A DNA stretch of 64,000 bases from Nocardioides albus (GTDB lineage: Bacteria > Actinomycetota > Actinomycetes > Propionibacteriales > Nocardioidaceae): the NCBI RefSeq assembly GCF_014648255.1, contig NZ_BMQT01000007.1:27706-91705 (forward strand), read 5' to 3'. Every line of letters starts with the position of its first letter. Within the stretch, counting starts at the first letter, position 1. The position numbers and the translations under genes were made by a program. Below, one piece after another: positions 8,915-18,649 of the stretch. The notes beneath the pieces are model-generated. The model did no database searches, was not told the origin of the DNA, and was given only the letters and a program-made list of their open reading frames with translations.

Positions 8915-10606
8915 ATGCCTTTGTCTCACCCACACCCGGAGCTGACCGAACCCGGCAAGCTCCCCAAGGGCGGCCTCCGAGTCACCCCTCTCGGCGGCCT
9001 CGGCGAGGTCGGCCGCAACATGACCGTCTTCGAGTACGACGGCCGGCTGCTCATCGTCGACTGCGGCGTGCTCTTCCCCGAGGAGCAGCAGCCCGGGGTC
9101 GACCTGATCCTGCCCGACTTCGGCCCGATCCGTGACCGCCTCGACGACATCGAGGCGCTGGTCCTGACCCACGGTCACGAGGACCACATCGGCGCGACGC
9201 CCTACCTGCTCCGCGAGCGGCAGAACATCCCGCTGGTCGGCTCCGAGCTGACCCTGGCCCTGCTCGGCTCCAAGCTGCGCGAGCACCGCCTGCGCGAGAC
9301 CGTCCAGCACAAGGTACGCGAGGGCGAGACGATCACCTTCGGGCCGTTCGAGCTCGAGTTCGTCGCCGTGAACCACTCCATCCCGGACGCCCTCGCGGTC
9401 GCGATCCGCACCGGGGCCGGACTGGTGCTGCACACCGGCGACTTCAAGATGGACCAGCTGCCGCTGGACGGCCGGATCACCGACCTGCGTGCCTTCGCCC
9501 GACTCGGCGAGGAGGGTGTGGACCTGTTCCTCACCGACTCCACCAACGCAGAGGTCCCCGGCTTCACCACCGCCGAGAAGAAGATCGCGCCCGCGATCGA
9601 GCAGGTCTTCCGGGAGTCGGACCAGCGCATCATCGTGGCCTGCTTCGCCTCCCACGTGCACCGCGTCCAGCAGGTTCTCGACAGTGCCGTCGCACACGGC
9701 CGCAAGGTGGCGTACGTCGGTCGTTCGATGGTCCGCAACATGCAGATCGCCTCCGATCTGGGTTACCTGCACGTGCCCGAGAACGTCATCGTGGACGCCA
9801 AGGAGCTCGCCGACCTGCCGCCGGAGAAGGTCGTGATGGTCTCGACCGGCTCGCAGGGCGAGCCGATGTCGGCGCTGTCGCGGATCGCCAACGGCACCCA
9901 CAACTTCGTGCACATCGAGCCGGGCGACACCGTCCTGCTGGCCAGCAGCCTGATCCCGGGCAACGAGAACTCGATCTACCGGGTGATCAACGGGCTCGCC
10001 CGTCTGGGCGCCAACGTGGTCCACAAGGGCAACGCCCTGGTGCACGTCTCCGGGCACGCGAGCGCCGGGGAGCTGCTCTACTGCTACAACATCGTCCGCC
10101 CCCGCAACGTGATGCCCGTCCACGGCGAGGTGCGCCACCTGCTCGCCAACGGTGACCTGGCCCGCCAGACCGGCGTCGAGAGCGTCGTCTACGCCGAGGA
10201 CGGCGTCGTCGTCGACCTGATCGACGGCAAGGCCGAGATCGCCGGCAAGGTCGAGTGCGGCTACGTCTTCGTCGACGGCACCACCGTCGGTGACGTCACC
10301 GAGTCCGAGCTCAAGGACCGCCGGATCCTCAGCGAGGAGGGCTTCGTCTCGATCGTCGTCGTGGTCGACTCGGTCAAGGGCGTCGTCGCCAGCGGGCCCG
10401 AGATCCACGCCCGCGGCCATGTGTGGCCCGACAACGCCTTCGACCCGGTCAAGCAGCCGATCATCAAGGCGGTCAACCGCGCCATCGCGGAGGGCGCGAC
10501 CGACACCTACCAGCTGCAGCAGGCCATCCGGCGTACGTTCGGGCGCTGGGTCTCCAGCACCCACCGGCGGCGCCCGATGATCGTCCCGGTCGTGATTGAG
10601 GCCTAG
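8915..10606 (+). CDS. rnj: Ribonuclease J
   Basis: The 563-residue protein has the metallo-beta-lactamase motif HGHEDHIG starting at residue 86, the beta-CASP region, and further metal ligands (VNHSIPDA, HTGDFKMD). RNase J is an exo/endoribonuclease for mRNA decay and rRNA maturation. AGAAGGA precedes the ATG, consistent with translation from the dapA message. Its stop overlaps the stop of the convergent YhhN gene by 4 nt, so no terminator can lie between them. Confidence 0.96.
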   Translation: MPLSHPHPELTEPGKLPKGGLRVTPLGGLGEVGRNMTVFEYDGRLLIVDCGVLFPEEQQPGVDLILPDFGPIRDRLDDIEALVLTHGHEDHIGATPYLLRERQNIPLVGSELTLALLGSKLREHRLRETVQHKVREGETITFGPFELEFVAVNHSIPDALAVAIRTGAGLVLHTGDFKMDQLPLDGRITDLRAFARLGEEGVDLFLTDSTNAEVPGFTTAEKKIAPAIEQVFRESDQRIIVACFASHVHRVQQVLDSAVAHGRKVAYVGRSMVRNMQIASDLGYLHVPENVIVDAKELADLPPEKVVMVSTGSQGEPMSALSRIANGTHNFVHIEPGDTVLLASSLIPGNENSIYRVINGLARLGANVVHKGNALVHVSGHASAGELLYCYNIVRPRNVMPVHGEVRHLLANGDLARQTGVESVVYAEDGVVVDLIDGKAEIAGKVECGYVFVDGTTVGDVTESELKDRRILSEEGFVSIVVVVDSVKGVVASGPEIHARGHVWPDNAFDPVKQPIIKAVNRAIAEGATDTYQLQQAIRRTFGRWVSSTHRRRPMIVPVVIEA

Positions 10607-11256
10607 AGCGCCAGCAGGACGCCAGCCGTGATCAGCGCCTGGCCGACGTGATAGGTCACCATGATCTGCAGGTTGGCCAGGCGCGGCGGCTCGTTGCCGT
10701 GCTCGGCCAGGTTGAGCCCGATCAGGGTGTCGCTGACGACGAAGATCAGCGCACCCACCGCGATCCACACGCTCCCGGTCAGCCAGCCGAGCACGAGCAT
10801 GGTGGCGATCACCAACGAGTACGCAGCAAGGGCCGCCGCCATCGGCACACCGCCCATCTCCCGCGCACCGCGGAGCACCCGTCCCATCGGGATCGCCAGC
10901 ACGACCGCGACGGCGAAGCCGAGCCATGACCACGCGGGTGTGTCCAGCCCGAGGGCGAGGAAGGCCGCGGCGTACGCCAGGTGGCCGACGAAGAAGAGCC
11001 CCACGCCGCCGAGGAATCGCCTGGCCGAGGATCCGATCATCGAGATGTCGCCGAGCATCCCGAAGAAGAGCGCGACGACCAGCCACCACGCTGCCGGCTC
11101 ACCCTCGCTGACCAGCCCCACCAACAACATCAGCCCCACCATCACCAGAGGTTTGGTGACGTAATGGATCCGGCGCCGTCCGGTCCACACGCAGGTCCAG
11201 TCCGTCACGGCATCCGCGGCGGTCAGGAGGGCGACCAGGACGGCGATGCTCTGCAT
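10603..11256 (-). CDS. YhhN family membrane protein (lysoplasmalogenase-like)
   Basis: The 217-residue protein has about eight membrane segments and the YhhN pattern: TKPLVMVGLMLLVG, FFGMLGDISMI, VGHLAYAAAF, and VVSDTLIGLNL near the C-terminus with its conserved acidic residue. The family includes lysoplasmalogenases that hydrolyse vinyl-ether lysophospholipids. Activity here is unproven. The start is supported by TAGTTT 6 nt upstream on the minus strand (11263-11268). Confidence 0.85.
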   Translation of the reverse strand: MQSIAVLVALLTAADAVTDWTCVWTGRRRIHYVTKPLVMVGLMLLVGLVSEGEPAAWWLVVALFFGMLGDISMIGSSARRFLGGVGLFFVGHLAYAAAFLALGLDTPAWSWLGFAVAVVLAIPMGRVLRGAREMGGVPMAAALAAYSLVIATMLVLGWLTGSVWIAVGALIFVVSDTLIGLNLAEHGNEPPRLANLQIMVTYHVGQALITAGVLLAL

Positions 11257-11332
11257 GGCGGCAAACTACACCGCTGCAACACACCCCCGCGGGGTCCCGT
11301 AGGCAGGCCACCTGGTCAAATACCCTGCTTGT

Positions 11333-14020
11333 ATGGCGACCCGTACGTCTTCCCCGCCGGGTTCGCGGAGCTCGACCACACCCAAGAGCACCCGTGCCCG
11401 GAGTACGACCACGACAAAGCGAGCAACGGCCACGAGCCGGGCCCGCTCAAAGGCAGCGCCTCACCAAGGACAGAACAAGCGCCGTCCCGCCGCAAAGACA
11501 GCCAACAAGAGGCCAGCCAACCGGAAGACGTCGAACCGTACGCCACCGCGTGCCGTCCGCAACGGACCGAGCCCGATCGCGGTGCTCTTCGACGCCATCT
11601 TCTCGACCATCGCGAGCCTGTGGCTGGCGATCGCCGGGGGAGTCGCGGCCGTCTTCCGAGTCGGTGGCCAAGCCGCCAGCGACCTCGAGCCGGAGCACCG
11701 GCGTGACGGCGCCGGCCTGTTCCTGATCGGCCTCTCCGTCCTCGTCGCCGCCGGCGTCTGGTTCCAGCTCGGCGGGCAGTTCTTCGACGTCGTCCGTATC
11801 GCGGTTGCCGGCGTCGTCGGCAAGGTCGGCTGGCTTGTGCCGGTCGGGCTCGTCGTCGCCGGCGTACGGCTGATGCGCGACCCGGTCGACGCCGCCCCGG
11901 TGGGCCGGATCGTGATCGGCTGGTCCGCGTTCCTGATGGCCACGCTCGGCATCATCCAGATCGCCAACGGCAACCCGCAGCCGACCTCGGGCGACAGCAG
12001 CGAGCTGCAGTGGGCCGGGGGTGCGATCGGCTACGTCGTGGCCAGCCTGCTTCTCGACGTCCTGCGCTCGACGGCTGTGGTCGTCGTACTCCTCTCCCTG
12101 CTCGTCGTCTTCGGCATCCTGGTCATCACCGGGACGCCGCTCTACCAGGTGCCGAGTCGGCTGGTGGACCTGCGCAACCGTGCGCTCGGCCTGACGCCGG
12201 TCGACGAGATGAGCGAGAGCGGCACCAACATCCGACGGGTGCGCAAGGGCGGGAAGCTCTTCGCCGACGACGACACCTTCGATCCCGAGGGCTTCGAGCC
12301 GTACGAGACGCCGCTCCTCGAGGAGGAGAAGCCGAAGAAGAAGCGCAAGAAGGACGGGCTCGACATCGCGCTCGCCCTCGACGAGGACTCCGACGACGAC
12401 ACCGAGCCGAACGAGGCGGCACCGAGCGACGCCGCGGGTCTGCTGCCGGCGGTCGCAGACACCGCCCCGAGGGCCGGCAAGAAGCGAGAGCTGGAGCCGC
12501 CGCCCCACACCGAGCTGCCGCAGCGGGTCGAGCAGCTGATGCTCGCCGGTGACGTGACCTACACGCTCCCGGCCAGCGATCTGCTCAAGCCCGGCTCGCC
12601 GCACAAGGCCCGCTCCAAGGCCTCCGACGACATCGTCAGCCGGCTCCAGGCGGTGCTGGAGGAGTTCAACATCGACGCCGCGGTCACCGGCTACACCCGT
12701 GGCCCGACGGTCACCCGCTACATCGTGGAGCTCGGTGCCGGTGTGAAGGTCGAGAAGATCACCGGGATCCAGAAGAACATCGCCTACGCGGTGGCCTCTG
12801 CGGACGTACGCATCCTCTCGCCGATTCCCGGCAAGTCGGCCGTCGGTGTGGAGATCCCGAACATCGACAAGGAGATCGTCACCCTCGGCGACGTGCTCCG
12901 CTCCAACGCCGCGCGCGGCGACCACCACCCGATGATCACCGGTGTCGGCAAGGACGTCGAGGGCGGCTTCGTGGTCGCCAACCTCGCCAAGATGCCCCAC
13001 CTGCTGGTCGCGGGCGCGACCGGTTCGGGTAAGTCGTCCTTCATCAACTCGATGATCACCTCGGTGCTGATGCGGGCCACGCCCGACGAGGTCCGGATGA
13101 TCATGGTCGACCCCAAGCGGGTCGAGCTCAACTCCTACGAGGGCGTGCCGCACCTGATCACGCCGATCATCACCAACCCGAAGAAGGCCGCCGAGGCGCT
13201 GGCCTGGGTCGTACGCGAGATGGACATGCGCTACGACGACCTGGCCAACTTCGGCTTCCGTCACGTCGACGACTTCAACAAGGCCGTCCGCGCCGGGAAG
13301 GTGCAGCTCCCGCCCGACTCCGAGCGGGTCCTGTCGCCCTACCCCTACCTGCTGGTCATCGTCGACGAGCTCGCCGACCTGATGATGGTCGCTCCACGCG
13401 ACGTCGAGGACGCGGTCGTACGCATCACCCAGCTCGCCCGTGCCGCCGGCATCCACCTGGTGCTGGCCACGCAGCGGCCCTCGGTGGACGTCGTGACCGG
13501 TCTGATCAAGGCCAACGTGCCCTCGCGGCTCGCCTTCGCGACCTCGTCGCTCGCCGACTCGCGCGTCATCCTCGACCAGCCTGGTGCGGAGAAGCTGGTC
13601 GGCCAGGGTGACGGGCTGTTCCTGCCGATGGGCTCCTCCAAGCCGATCCGTGTGCAGGGCTCCTGGGTCTCCGAGGCAGAGGTCAACGCGGTCGTCAAGA
13701 GCGTCAAGGGTCAGCTGGAGCCGTCCTACCGCGAGGACGTGACCGCCCCGGCGGAGTCCAAGCGGGTGCTGGACGACGACATCGGCGACGACATGGACCT
13801 GGTCATCCAGGCGATCGAGCTGATCGTCTCGACCCAGTTCGGGTCGACCTCGATGCTGCAGCGCAAGCTCCGCGTCGGGTTCGCCAAGGCCGGCCGCCTC
13901 ATGGACATCCTCGAGTCGCGCGGTGTGGTCGGTCCCTCCGAGGGCTCCAAAGCACGCGACGTACTCGTCAAGCCGGACGAGATCGACAGCGTGGTCGCAA
14001 CGATCCAGGGGGAGAAGTGA
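11333..14020 (+). CDS. ftsK: DNA translocase FtsK
   Basis: The 895-residue protein has a basic Ser/Thr/Arg-rich N-terminus, four membrane segments (roughly residues 80-270), an acidic linker with lysine runs, the RecA-like motor with Walker A GATGSGKS at 561-568 and Walker B LLVIVDELADLMM, and a C-terminal gamma winged helix (AIELIVSTQFGSTSMLQRKLRVGFAKAGRLMDILE) that reads KOPS-type polarity sites. It pumps DNA through the division septum. TACCCT lies 6 nt before the ATG, so it is probably leaderless. Confidence 0.97.
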   Translation: MATRTSSPPGSRSSTTPKSTRARSTTTTKRATATSRARSKAAPHQGQNKRRPAAKTANKRPANRKTSNRTPPRAVRNGPSPIAVLFDAIFSTIASLWLAIAGGVAAVFRVGGQAASDLEPEHRRDGAGLFLIGLSVLVAAGVWFQLGGQFFDVVRIAVAGVVGKVGWLVPVGLVVAGVRLMRDPVDAAPVGRIVIGWSAFLMATLGIIQIANGNPQPTSGDSSELQWAGGAIGYVVASLLLDVLRSTAVVVVLLSLLVVFGILVITGTPLYQVPSRLVDLRNRALGLTPVDEMSESGTNIRRVRKGGKLFADDDTFDPEGFEPYETPLLEEEKPKKKRKKDGLDIALALDEDSDDDTEPNEAAPSDAAGLLPAVADTAPRAGKKRELEPPPHTELPQRVEQLMLAGDVTYTLPASDLLKPGSPHKARSKASDDIVSRLQAVLEEFNIDAAVTGYTRGPTVTRYIVELGAGVKVEKITGIQKNIAYAVASADVRILSPIPGKSAVGVEIPNIDKEIVTLGDVLRSNAARGDHHPMITGVGKDVEGGFVVANLAKMPHLLVAGATGSGKSSFINSMITSVLMRATPDEVRMIMVDPKRVELNSYEGVPHLITPIITNPKKAAEALAWVVREMDMRYDDLANFGFRHVDDFNKAVRAGKVQLPPDSERVLSPYPYLLVIVDELADLMMVAPRDVEDAVVRITQLARAAGIHLVLATQRPSVDVVTGLIKANVPSRLAFATSSLADSRVILDQPGAEKLVGQGDGLFLPMGSSKPIRVQGSWVSEAEVNAVVKSVKGQLEPSYREDVTAPAESKRVLDDDIGDDMDLVIQAIELIVSTQFGSTSMLQRKLRVGFAKAGRLMDILESRGVVGPSEGSKARDVLVKPDEIDSVVATIQGEK

Positions 14021-14099
14021 GCGAGCGTCAGCGAGTGAACCATCGATTCAACACAGCGCCGCCCTCGTATATTGGCGCTTGCGCTACGGGGGTGGCGAT

Positions 14100-16043
14100 G
14101 TGAGCGAGAATTCACCGGCGGTCGAGACCGTCGATCCTGCTGAAACAGACGAACCAGCCGACGCACCCGTAGCGGCCGAGACCGCGGCGTCCGGCGAGAC
14201 TCCTGACGTCGACGTCGTCGAGGTGCGCCGCAACGGCCGGCTCGCGCTGGTGGTGGCGCTCGCGTCGCTCATGGTCGGCCTCGCCTTCGTGCTGCGCGGC
14301 GGCATCGAGGGCTATCTGGTCGGCCTGATCCTGCTCGCGGTCGCTGCGGTGCAGGGCTGGACGGTGTGGGACTCCCGGATGCCGCTGCTGCTCGTGGACG
14401 AGCAGGGCGTACGCCTCCGCTTCGGTCAGACCTGGCAGGGCATCCCGTGGTCGAAGATCGAGTCCGTCGAGCACACCCCGCGTCCTGACGGGATCGAGCG
14501 GTTCTGGAAGGACGGGCGCATCGGCGTGCTGCTGCACAACGAGGACGAGGTGCTCGAGGAGCTCTCCCCGACCGCACGCCGCCAGGCGATGCTGACCCAG
14601 CGTCTCTACGGCCTGCCGTTCTCGCTCCCGCTCGGCCTCTCCACCCGTGTCCTGGGCGCCGGAGACGACGTCACCGAGGCCATCGCGGTCGTTGCCGCCG
14701 ATGGCGTCGAGGTCGTCGAGATCGACCCTGCGCTCGATGCGACGGAGCCGGAGACGGAAACCGACGAGCCCGATGGCGAGCATGGTGAGCATGGAGACGG
14801 CATCGTCGGTGGCGTCACCGTGGACGACGGTGACACCGCGGTCCGCCCGCCCCTGCCGGCGCAGGCAGGCGACACCAACCCCCGGATGCTCCGGGTCTTG
14901 GACGAGCCTGATATCAATGCCGCGGACGTGGTGGACGAGGCGGGGCAGGACCAGGTGGACCGGGACACAGAGCAGGACGAGACGACACCGAAGACCGACC
15001 CCGACCCCGAGCCCGAGGTGAAGTCCGAGGCGGTCGCGCCGCTGCGTGAGCCTTCGACCGCGGTCCGGGTCGACGTACGCTACGTGCCCCCGGAGCCGCA
15101 GGAGGCGGTCGCCGTTCGCGGCGCGAACGCGCTCCAGCTGGACCCGGAGCAGCTCCGGCCCCACGCCGATGTCGATGCGGATGCCGAGGACGCGTGGGAG
15201 GACGAGGGAAGTCAGTCCTTCGCGATCGAGCCCGACGTCGAGGACCTCGAGCTCGAGAGCGTACGTCCGCTCACCGAGCCCGAGGAGCAGGCCGCCGACG
15301 ACCAGCCGACCGAGCAGATGTCGAACCAGGTTCCGCAGATCGGGGCGGAGATCGCGTCCGCCCGTCGCCGGCTCGCGCTGGACATCGACGGCCTGGCCGA
15401 GTGGACCCGGATCCGGCCGCACGTCATCGAGGCAATCGAGGTCGACGACTTCGGCCCCTGCGGTGGCGACTTCTACGCCCGTGGCCACCTGCGCACGCTC
15501 GCGCGTGTCCTCGGGATCGAGGTCGCGCCGCTGCTGCGGACCTACGACGAGAAGTACGCCTCCGGCCCGGTGAGCCCACGCGCCGTCTTCGAGGCTGAGC
15601 TCGCCCACAGCGCCGCGATCCGCCCGGCCCGGCGGATGCGGGGCGGCCCGTCCTGGTCGGTGCTCGTCGCTGCCGTGATGGCGGTCATCCTGGTCTGGTC
15701 CGTCGCCCGCCTGGTCGTCGACGGCACCCAGGGGGAGCCGGAGGCCGGAGCGATCCAGCTCGACGGCTCGGCCGGCACCGACAACCCCTATGGCAAGACC
15801 TCGCCCGTTCCGGTGACCATCTCCGCCGCCGGCGGCGGTGCTCACGTGGTCGTGCGCGACTCGCGCGGCAAGGTGGTCTTCAGCGGCGACCTCGCCTTCG
15901 GGGAGTCCAAGCAGCTCCGAGTCACCCCGCCGCTGCGGGTCCAGACCTCCGACGGCTCCCTCAAGGTCGCCGTCGGGGACGGGAAGGCCAACGCGCTCGG
16001 CAAGACCGGCGAGGCCGCCCAGCGGACCTACACCGCCGGCTAG
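14100..16043 (+). CDS. RodZ-like protein fused to an N-terminal membrane/PH-like module
   Basis: The 647-residue protein starts at GTG 14100. Residues about 45-95 form two membrane helices, followed by a PH-like stretch (LVDEQGVRLRFGQTWQGIPWSKIESVEHTP) and a long acidic linker. The C-terminal third is a RodZ unit: a helix-turn-helix around 411-490 (IASARRRLALDIDGLAEWTR ... GHLRTLARVLGIE), one membrane helix near 519-541, and a DUF4115-type beta domain. RodZ links the cytoskeleton to wall synthesis. Position after ftsK is the usual place for the actinobacterial RodZ-like gene. The extra N-terminal module is the odd part. Confidence 0.8.
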   Translation: MSENSPAVETVDPAETDEPADAPVAAETAASGETPDVDVVEVRRNGRLALVVALASLMVGLAFVLRGGIEGYLVGLILLAVAAVQGWTVWDSRMPLLLVDEQGVRLRFGQTWQGIPWSKIESVEHTPRPDGIERFWKDGRIGVLLHNEDEVLEELSPTARRQAMLTQRLYGLPFSLPLGLSTRVLGAGDDVTEAIAVVAADGVEVVEIDPALDATEPETETDEPDGEHGEHGDGIVGGVTVDDGDTAVRPPLPAQAGDTNPRMLRVLDEPDINAADVVDEAGQDQVDRDTEQDETTPKTDPDPEPEVKSEAVAPLREPSTAVRVDVRYVPPEPQEAVAVRGANALQLDPEQLRPHADVDADAEDAWEDEGSQSFAIEPDVEDLELESVRPLTEPEEQAADDQPTEQMSNQVPQIGAEIASARRRLALDIDGLAEWTRIRPHVIEAIEVDDFGPCGGDFYARGHLRTLARVLGIEVAPLLRTYDEKYASGPVSPRAVFEAELAHSAAIRPARRMRGGPSWSVLVAAVMAVILVWSVARLVVDGTQGEPEAGAIQLDGSAGTDNPYGKTSPVPVTISAAGGGAHVVVRDSRGKVVFSGDLAFGESKQLRVTPPLRVQTSDGSLKVAVGDGKANALGKTGEAAQRTYTAG

Positions 16044-16049
16044 CGTCAA

Positions 16050-16155
16050 GCCCGCCGACTCGGCTCATCCTGACCAAGTCCACCGCCGAGTCGGCTCGTC
16101 ATGACGCGCCGACTCGGCACCGAATCCGGTCAGAACCAGCCGACTCGGCGATTCT
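16050..16155. repeat. GCCGAGTCGGC hemi-site array 1
   Basis: Seven bases after the rodZ-like stop, about 105 bp contain four hemi-sites of the form GCCGAGTCGGC plus about 7 nt plus TGAC: one forward (starting CCGACTCGGCTCATCC), a forward/reverse pair forming a 34-bp palindrome with one mismatch (16085-16118), and one reverse at the end. It fills the gap between convergent genes. The same unit recurs at 26.5, 61.35 and 63.5 kb. Confidence 0.85.
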
Positions 16156-16158
16156 TGG

Positions 16159-16884
16159 CTACGAGGGGGCCGCGCGGTAGCGGCGCTCGGGGCGCCCGGC
16201 CGTGCCGTAGTTGAGACGTACGCCGATCCGGCCCGTGCTCGCGAAGTGCTCGAGGTAGCGGCGGGCGCTCACCCGAGAGACTCCGATGGCGTCGGCGCAC
16301 TCGGTGGCGCTGAGCTCGCCGGCGGTCTGCAGCGCGGCCAGGACCGCCCGGGCGGTCTCGGCGCTGAGGCCTTTCGGCAGCCGCTCACGCGTCTCGCGTG
16401 CGCCCTGGTGGCTGAAGACCTCGTCGATCCCGGCCTGGACCTCGTCGCGGTGCTCGGCACCCCGGGCTCCCTCGGCCCGCTGCCCGATCCGGGCGAGCGC
16501 CTCGCGGGAGCGGCGTACGTCGTCGAGCCGGGCGGCCAGGTCCTCGAACGGGAACGGCTTGACCACGTAGTGGGCAGCCCCGCCGGCGGCCGCCGCGCGC
16601 ACCGTGTCGGCCTCGCGGGCGGCGGTGATGACGATGACGTCGGCGTCGTCGCCGCGGGCGCGCAGCCGGCGCAGCAGCTCGATGCCGCTGAAGTCGGGAA
16701 GGTGCACGTCGAGGAGCAGCACGTCGGGGGAAAGCCGGGCGACCTCGTCCAGCGCCTGGGAGCCGGTGGCGGCCACGCCGACGACCCGGAACCCCTCGAC
16801 CCGCTCGACAAACCGGGTGTGGATCGAGGCCACCATGAAGTCGTCCTCGACCACGAGCACCGTGAGCTCAGGGGTGGACGTCAT
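16159..16884 (-). CDS. Response regulator, CitB/DcuR type
   Basis: The 241-residue protein has a receiver domain with phospho-acceptor Asp in VLLLDVHLPDFSG and Lys in YVVKPFPFEDL, followed by a C-terminal helix-turn-helix (TECADAIGVSRVSARRYLEHF) as in CitB/DpiA. It overlaps the upstream kinase gene by 4 nt. Together they face tctCBA, so control of tricarboxylate uptake is the natural inference. Confidence 0.92.
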   Translation of the reverse strand: MTSTPELTVLVVEDDFMVASIHTRFVERVEGFRVVGVAATGSQALDEVARLSPDVLLLDVHLPDFSGIELLRRLRARGDDADVIVITAAREADTVRAAAAGGAAHYVVKPFPFEDLAARLDDVRRSREALARIGQRAEGARGAEHRDEVQAGIDEVFSHQGARETRERLPKGLSAETARAVLAALQTAGELSATECADAIGVSRVSARRYLEHFASTGRIGVRLNYGTAGRPERRYRAAPS

Positions 16885-18548
16885 CGGGGCTCCTCGGTGG
16901 CGGTGGCGGTGGGTGGTGCGATCGGGGCGGCGCCCGGCAGGGTCGCGACGAAGACTGCTCCGGGCCGCTCCGCCGACGCGCTATTCTCCACCTCGACCTC
17001 GCCGCCGCGCGTGCGGCACACCAGCTGCACCAGGGCGAGCCCCACGCCGCGGCCGCTGGCGTCACGCGGTTTGGTGCTGAATCCGCGCCGGAAGATGTCG
17101 GGCAGCCGCGCCGACGGCACCCCGCCGCCGGTGTCGGAGACCCGGACGGTCACGGTCTCGCCCGCGGCCGTCAGGCGTACGCCGACCCGACCGTCGAGCG
17201 GTCCGGCCAGCGCCGCCGCGTCGACGGCGTTGTCGACCAGGTTGCCGAGGACGGTCACCACGTCGGCGGACCCGTCGGGGGTGAGCCGAGGCAGGGCGCT
17301 CGACGTCTCCAGCTCGATGCTCACCCGCCGCTCGGCTGCCAGGCTGGCCTTGGCGATGAGCAGTGCGGCCACCGCCGGGTCGTCGATCCGCGAGGTGATG
17401 TGGTCGCTCAGCGCCGCCCGGCGTGCGGTCAGGCCGGTGACGAACCGGCCCACCTCGGCGTACTCCTCCAGCTCCAGCAACCCGGTGATCGTGTGCAGCT
17501 GGTTCGAGAACTCGTGGGTCTGCGCCCGTAGCGTCTCGGTGACGCTCTCGCGGGCGTTGAGCTCGCTCTGCAGCGCCACCAGCTCGGTGCGATCGCGCAG
17601 CGTGGTGACGGTGCCGGCAGGGCGGCCGTCGTGGTGGACCCTGTTGCGGTTGAGCACCAGGACCCGCTCGCCGGCGACCAGCGGCGCGTCGTGCACCTCC
17701 TCCGGCCCGCTGAGCAGGGCGAGCGTCTCGGCAGGCAGGTCGAGCTCGTCGAGCCGGTGACCTGTCGGGTCCGAGGTCAGCCCGAGCAGCTCGCGGGCGC
17801 TGTCGCTCATCAGGCTGACCCGGCCGTCGGCGCCGACGGCCAGCACCCCCTCGCGGATCGAGCGCAGCAGGCCCTCGCGGTGGTCGGCCAGGGCAGCGAT
17901 GTCGCGCGGCTCCAGCCCACGCGTACGCCGCTTGATCAGCCGGGCGAGCAGCCATGACCCCAGCACGCCGAGGGCGAGGCCGACCAGGAGCACGGTGAGG
18001 GCGTCGGCCCAGGTTCGGGCAAGACGCTCGGTCAGCGGCGGATAGTCCTCGGTCACCACGACCACCCCGACGGGCTCAGGTGCCTCGGGATCCGCGCCGG
18101 TCGACCCACCGCCGTAGACCGGCACCTGGGCGGCTATCGCCCGCCGCCCGGCGTCGTCGATGTCGCCGGACCAGGCCCGGCTCGTCTCGCGCCGACCGAG
18201 GTCGAGCGTCTCGCCCAGCCGGGTGGGGTCGGTCGCGACGAGGACCTTGCCGTCGAGGTCGGTGAGATAGGCGGTGTCCGCGCCGGCGTCCGCCGCGCGC
18301 GTCTGCAGGTAGAAGGTCAGCGCCTGCCGGTCGGGCGTGCCGGTCAGCCCGTCCTGCACGGCGGCGATCCCGGCCAGGCTCTCGGCGGCCGCGCGCAGCC
18401 GGTCCTCACGGGAGTCACGGAAGTCGGCGTCGCTCTGCCGCAGCGAGACGATGCTGGTCGCCACGACGACGAGCAACAGCACCGACAGCTGCAGCACCAG
18501 CACCTGGCCCGCCAACGTCAGATGGCGGCGTGCGCCCTGCGACCACAA
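16881..18548 (-). CDS. Sensor histidine kinase, CitA/DcuS type
   Basis: About 555 residues: an N-terminal membrane helix, an extracytoplasmic PAS-like sensor (LRQSDADFRDSRED ... DTAYLTDLDGKVLVATDP), a second membrane helix near residue 190, a cytoplasmic PAS, a SPOB-type phosphoacceptor helix (LRAQTHEFSNQLHTITGLL), and a HATPase with GRGVGLALVQ. This is the dicarboxylate/citrate sensor architecture. The frame is open up to a TTG at 18575, but AAAGGAGG (18559-18566) lies inside that extension, 9 nt before the TTG at 18548, so 18548 is preferred. Confidence 0.92.
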   Translation of the reverse strand: MWSQGARRHLTLAGQVLVLQLSVLLLVVVATSIVSLRQSDADFRDSREDRLRAAAESLAGIAAVQDGLTGTPDRQALTFYLQTRAADAGADTAYLTDLDGKVLVATDPTRLGETLDLGRRETSRAWSGDIDDAGRRAIAAQVPVYGGGSTGADPEAPEPVGVVVVTEDYPPLTERLARTWADALTVLLVGLALGVLGSWLLARLIKRRTRGLEPRDIAALADHREGLLRSIREGVLAVGADGRVSLMSDSARELLGLTSDPTGHRLDELDLPAETLALLSGPEEVHDAPLVAGERVLVLNRNRVHHDGRPAGTVTTLRDRTELVALQSELNARESVTETLRAQTHEFSNQLHTITGLLELEEYAEVGRFVTGLTARRAALSDHITSRIDDPAVAALLIAKASLAAERRVSIELETSSALPRLTPDGSADVVTVLGNLVDNAVDAAALAGPLDGRVGVRLTAAGETVTVRVSDTGGGVPSARLPDIFRRGFSTKPRDASGRGVGLALVQLVCRTRGGEVEVENSASAERPGAVFVATLPGAAPIAPPTATATEEPR

Positions 18549-18576
18549 GTTCCACAACCTCCTTTGGTTGCCCAAT

Positions 18577-18592
18577 GGTGACGGCGGTCACC
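18577..18592. promoter_or_regulatory. Inverted repeat between the two-component genes and tctC
   Basis: GGTGAC and GTCACC flank a 4-nt spacer (GGCG) in the short divergent region between the sensor kinase and tctC. A perfect 6+6 inverted repeat here is a good candidate site for the adjacent response regulator. This is inference from position; no known consensus was matched. Confidence 0.4.
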
Positions 18593-18649
18593 GAAGACTG
18601 TGACCATCGCCACTGACCGTTTCATCCCCCTGAGTCTGGAGGCCAGCCG

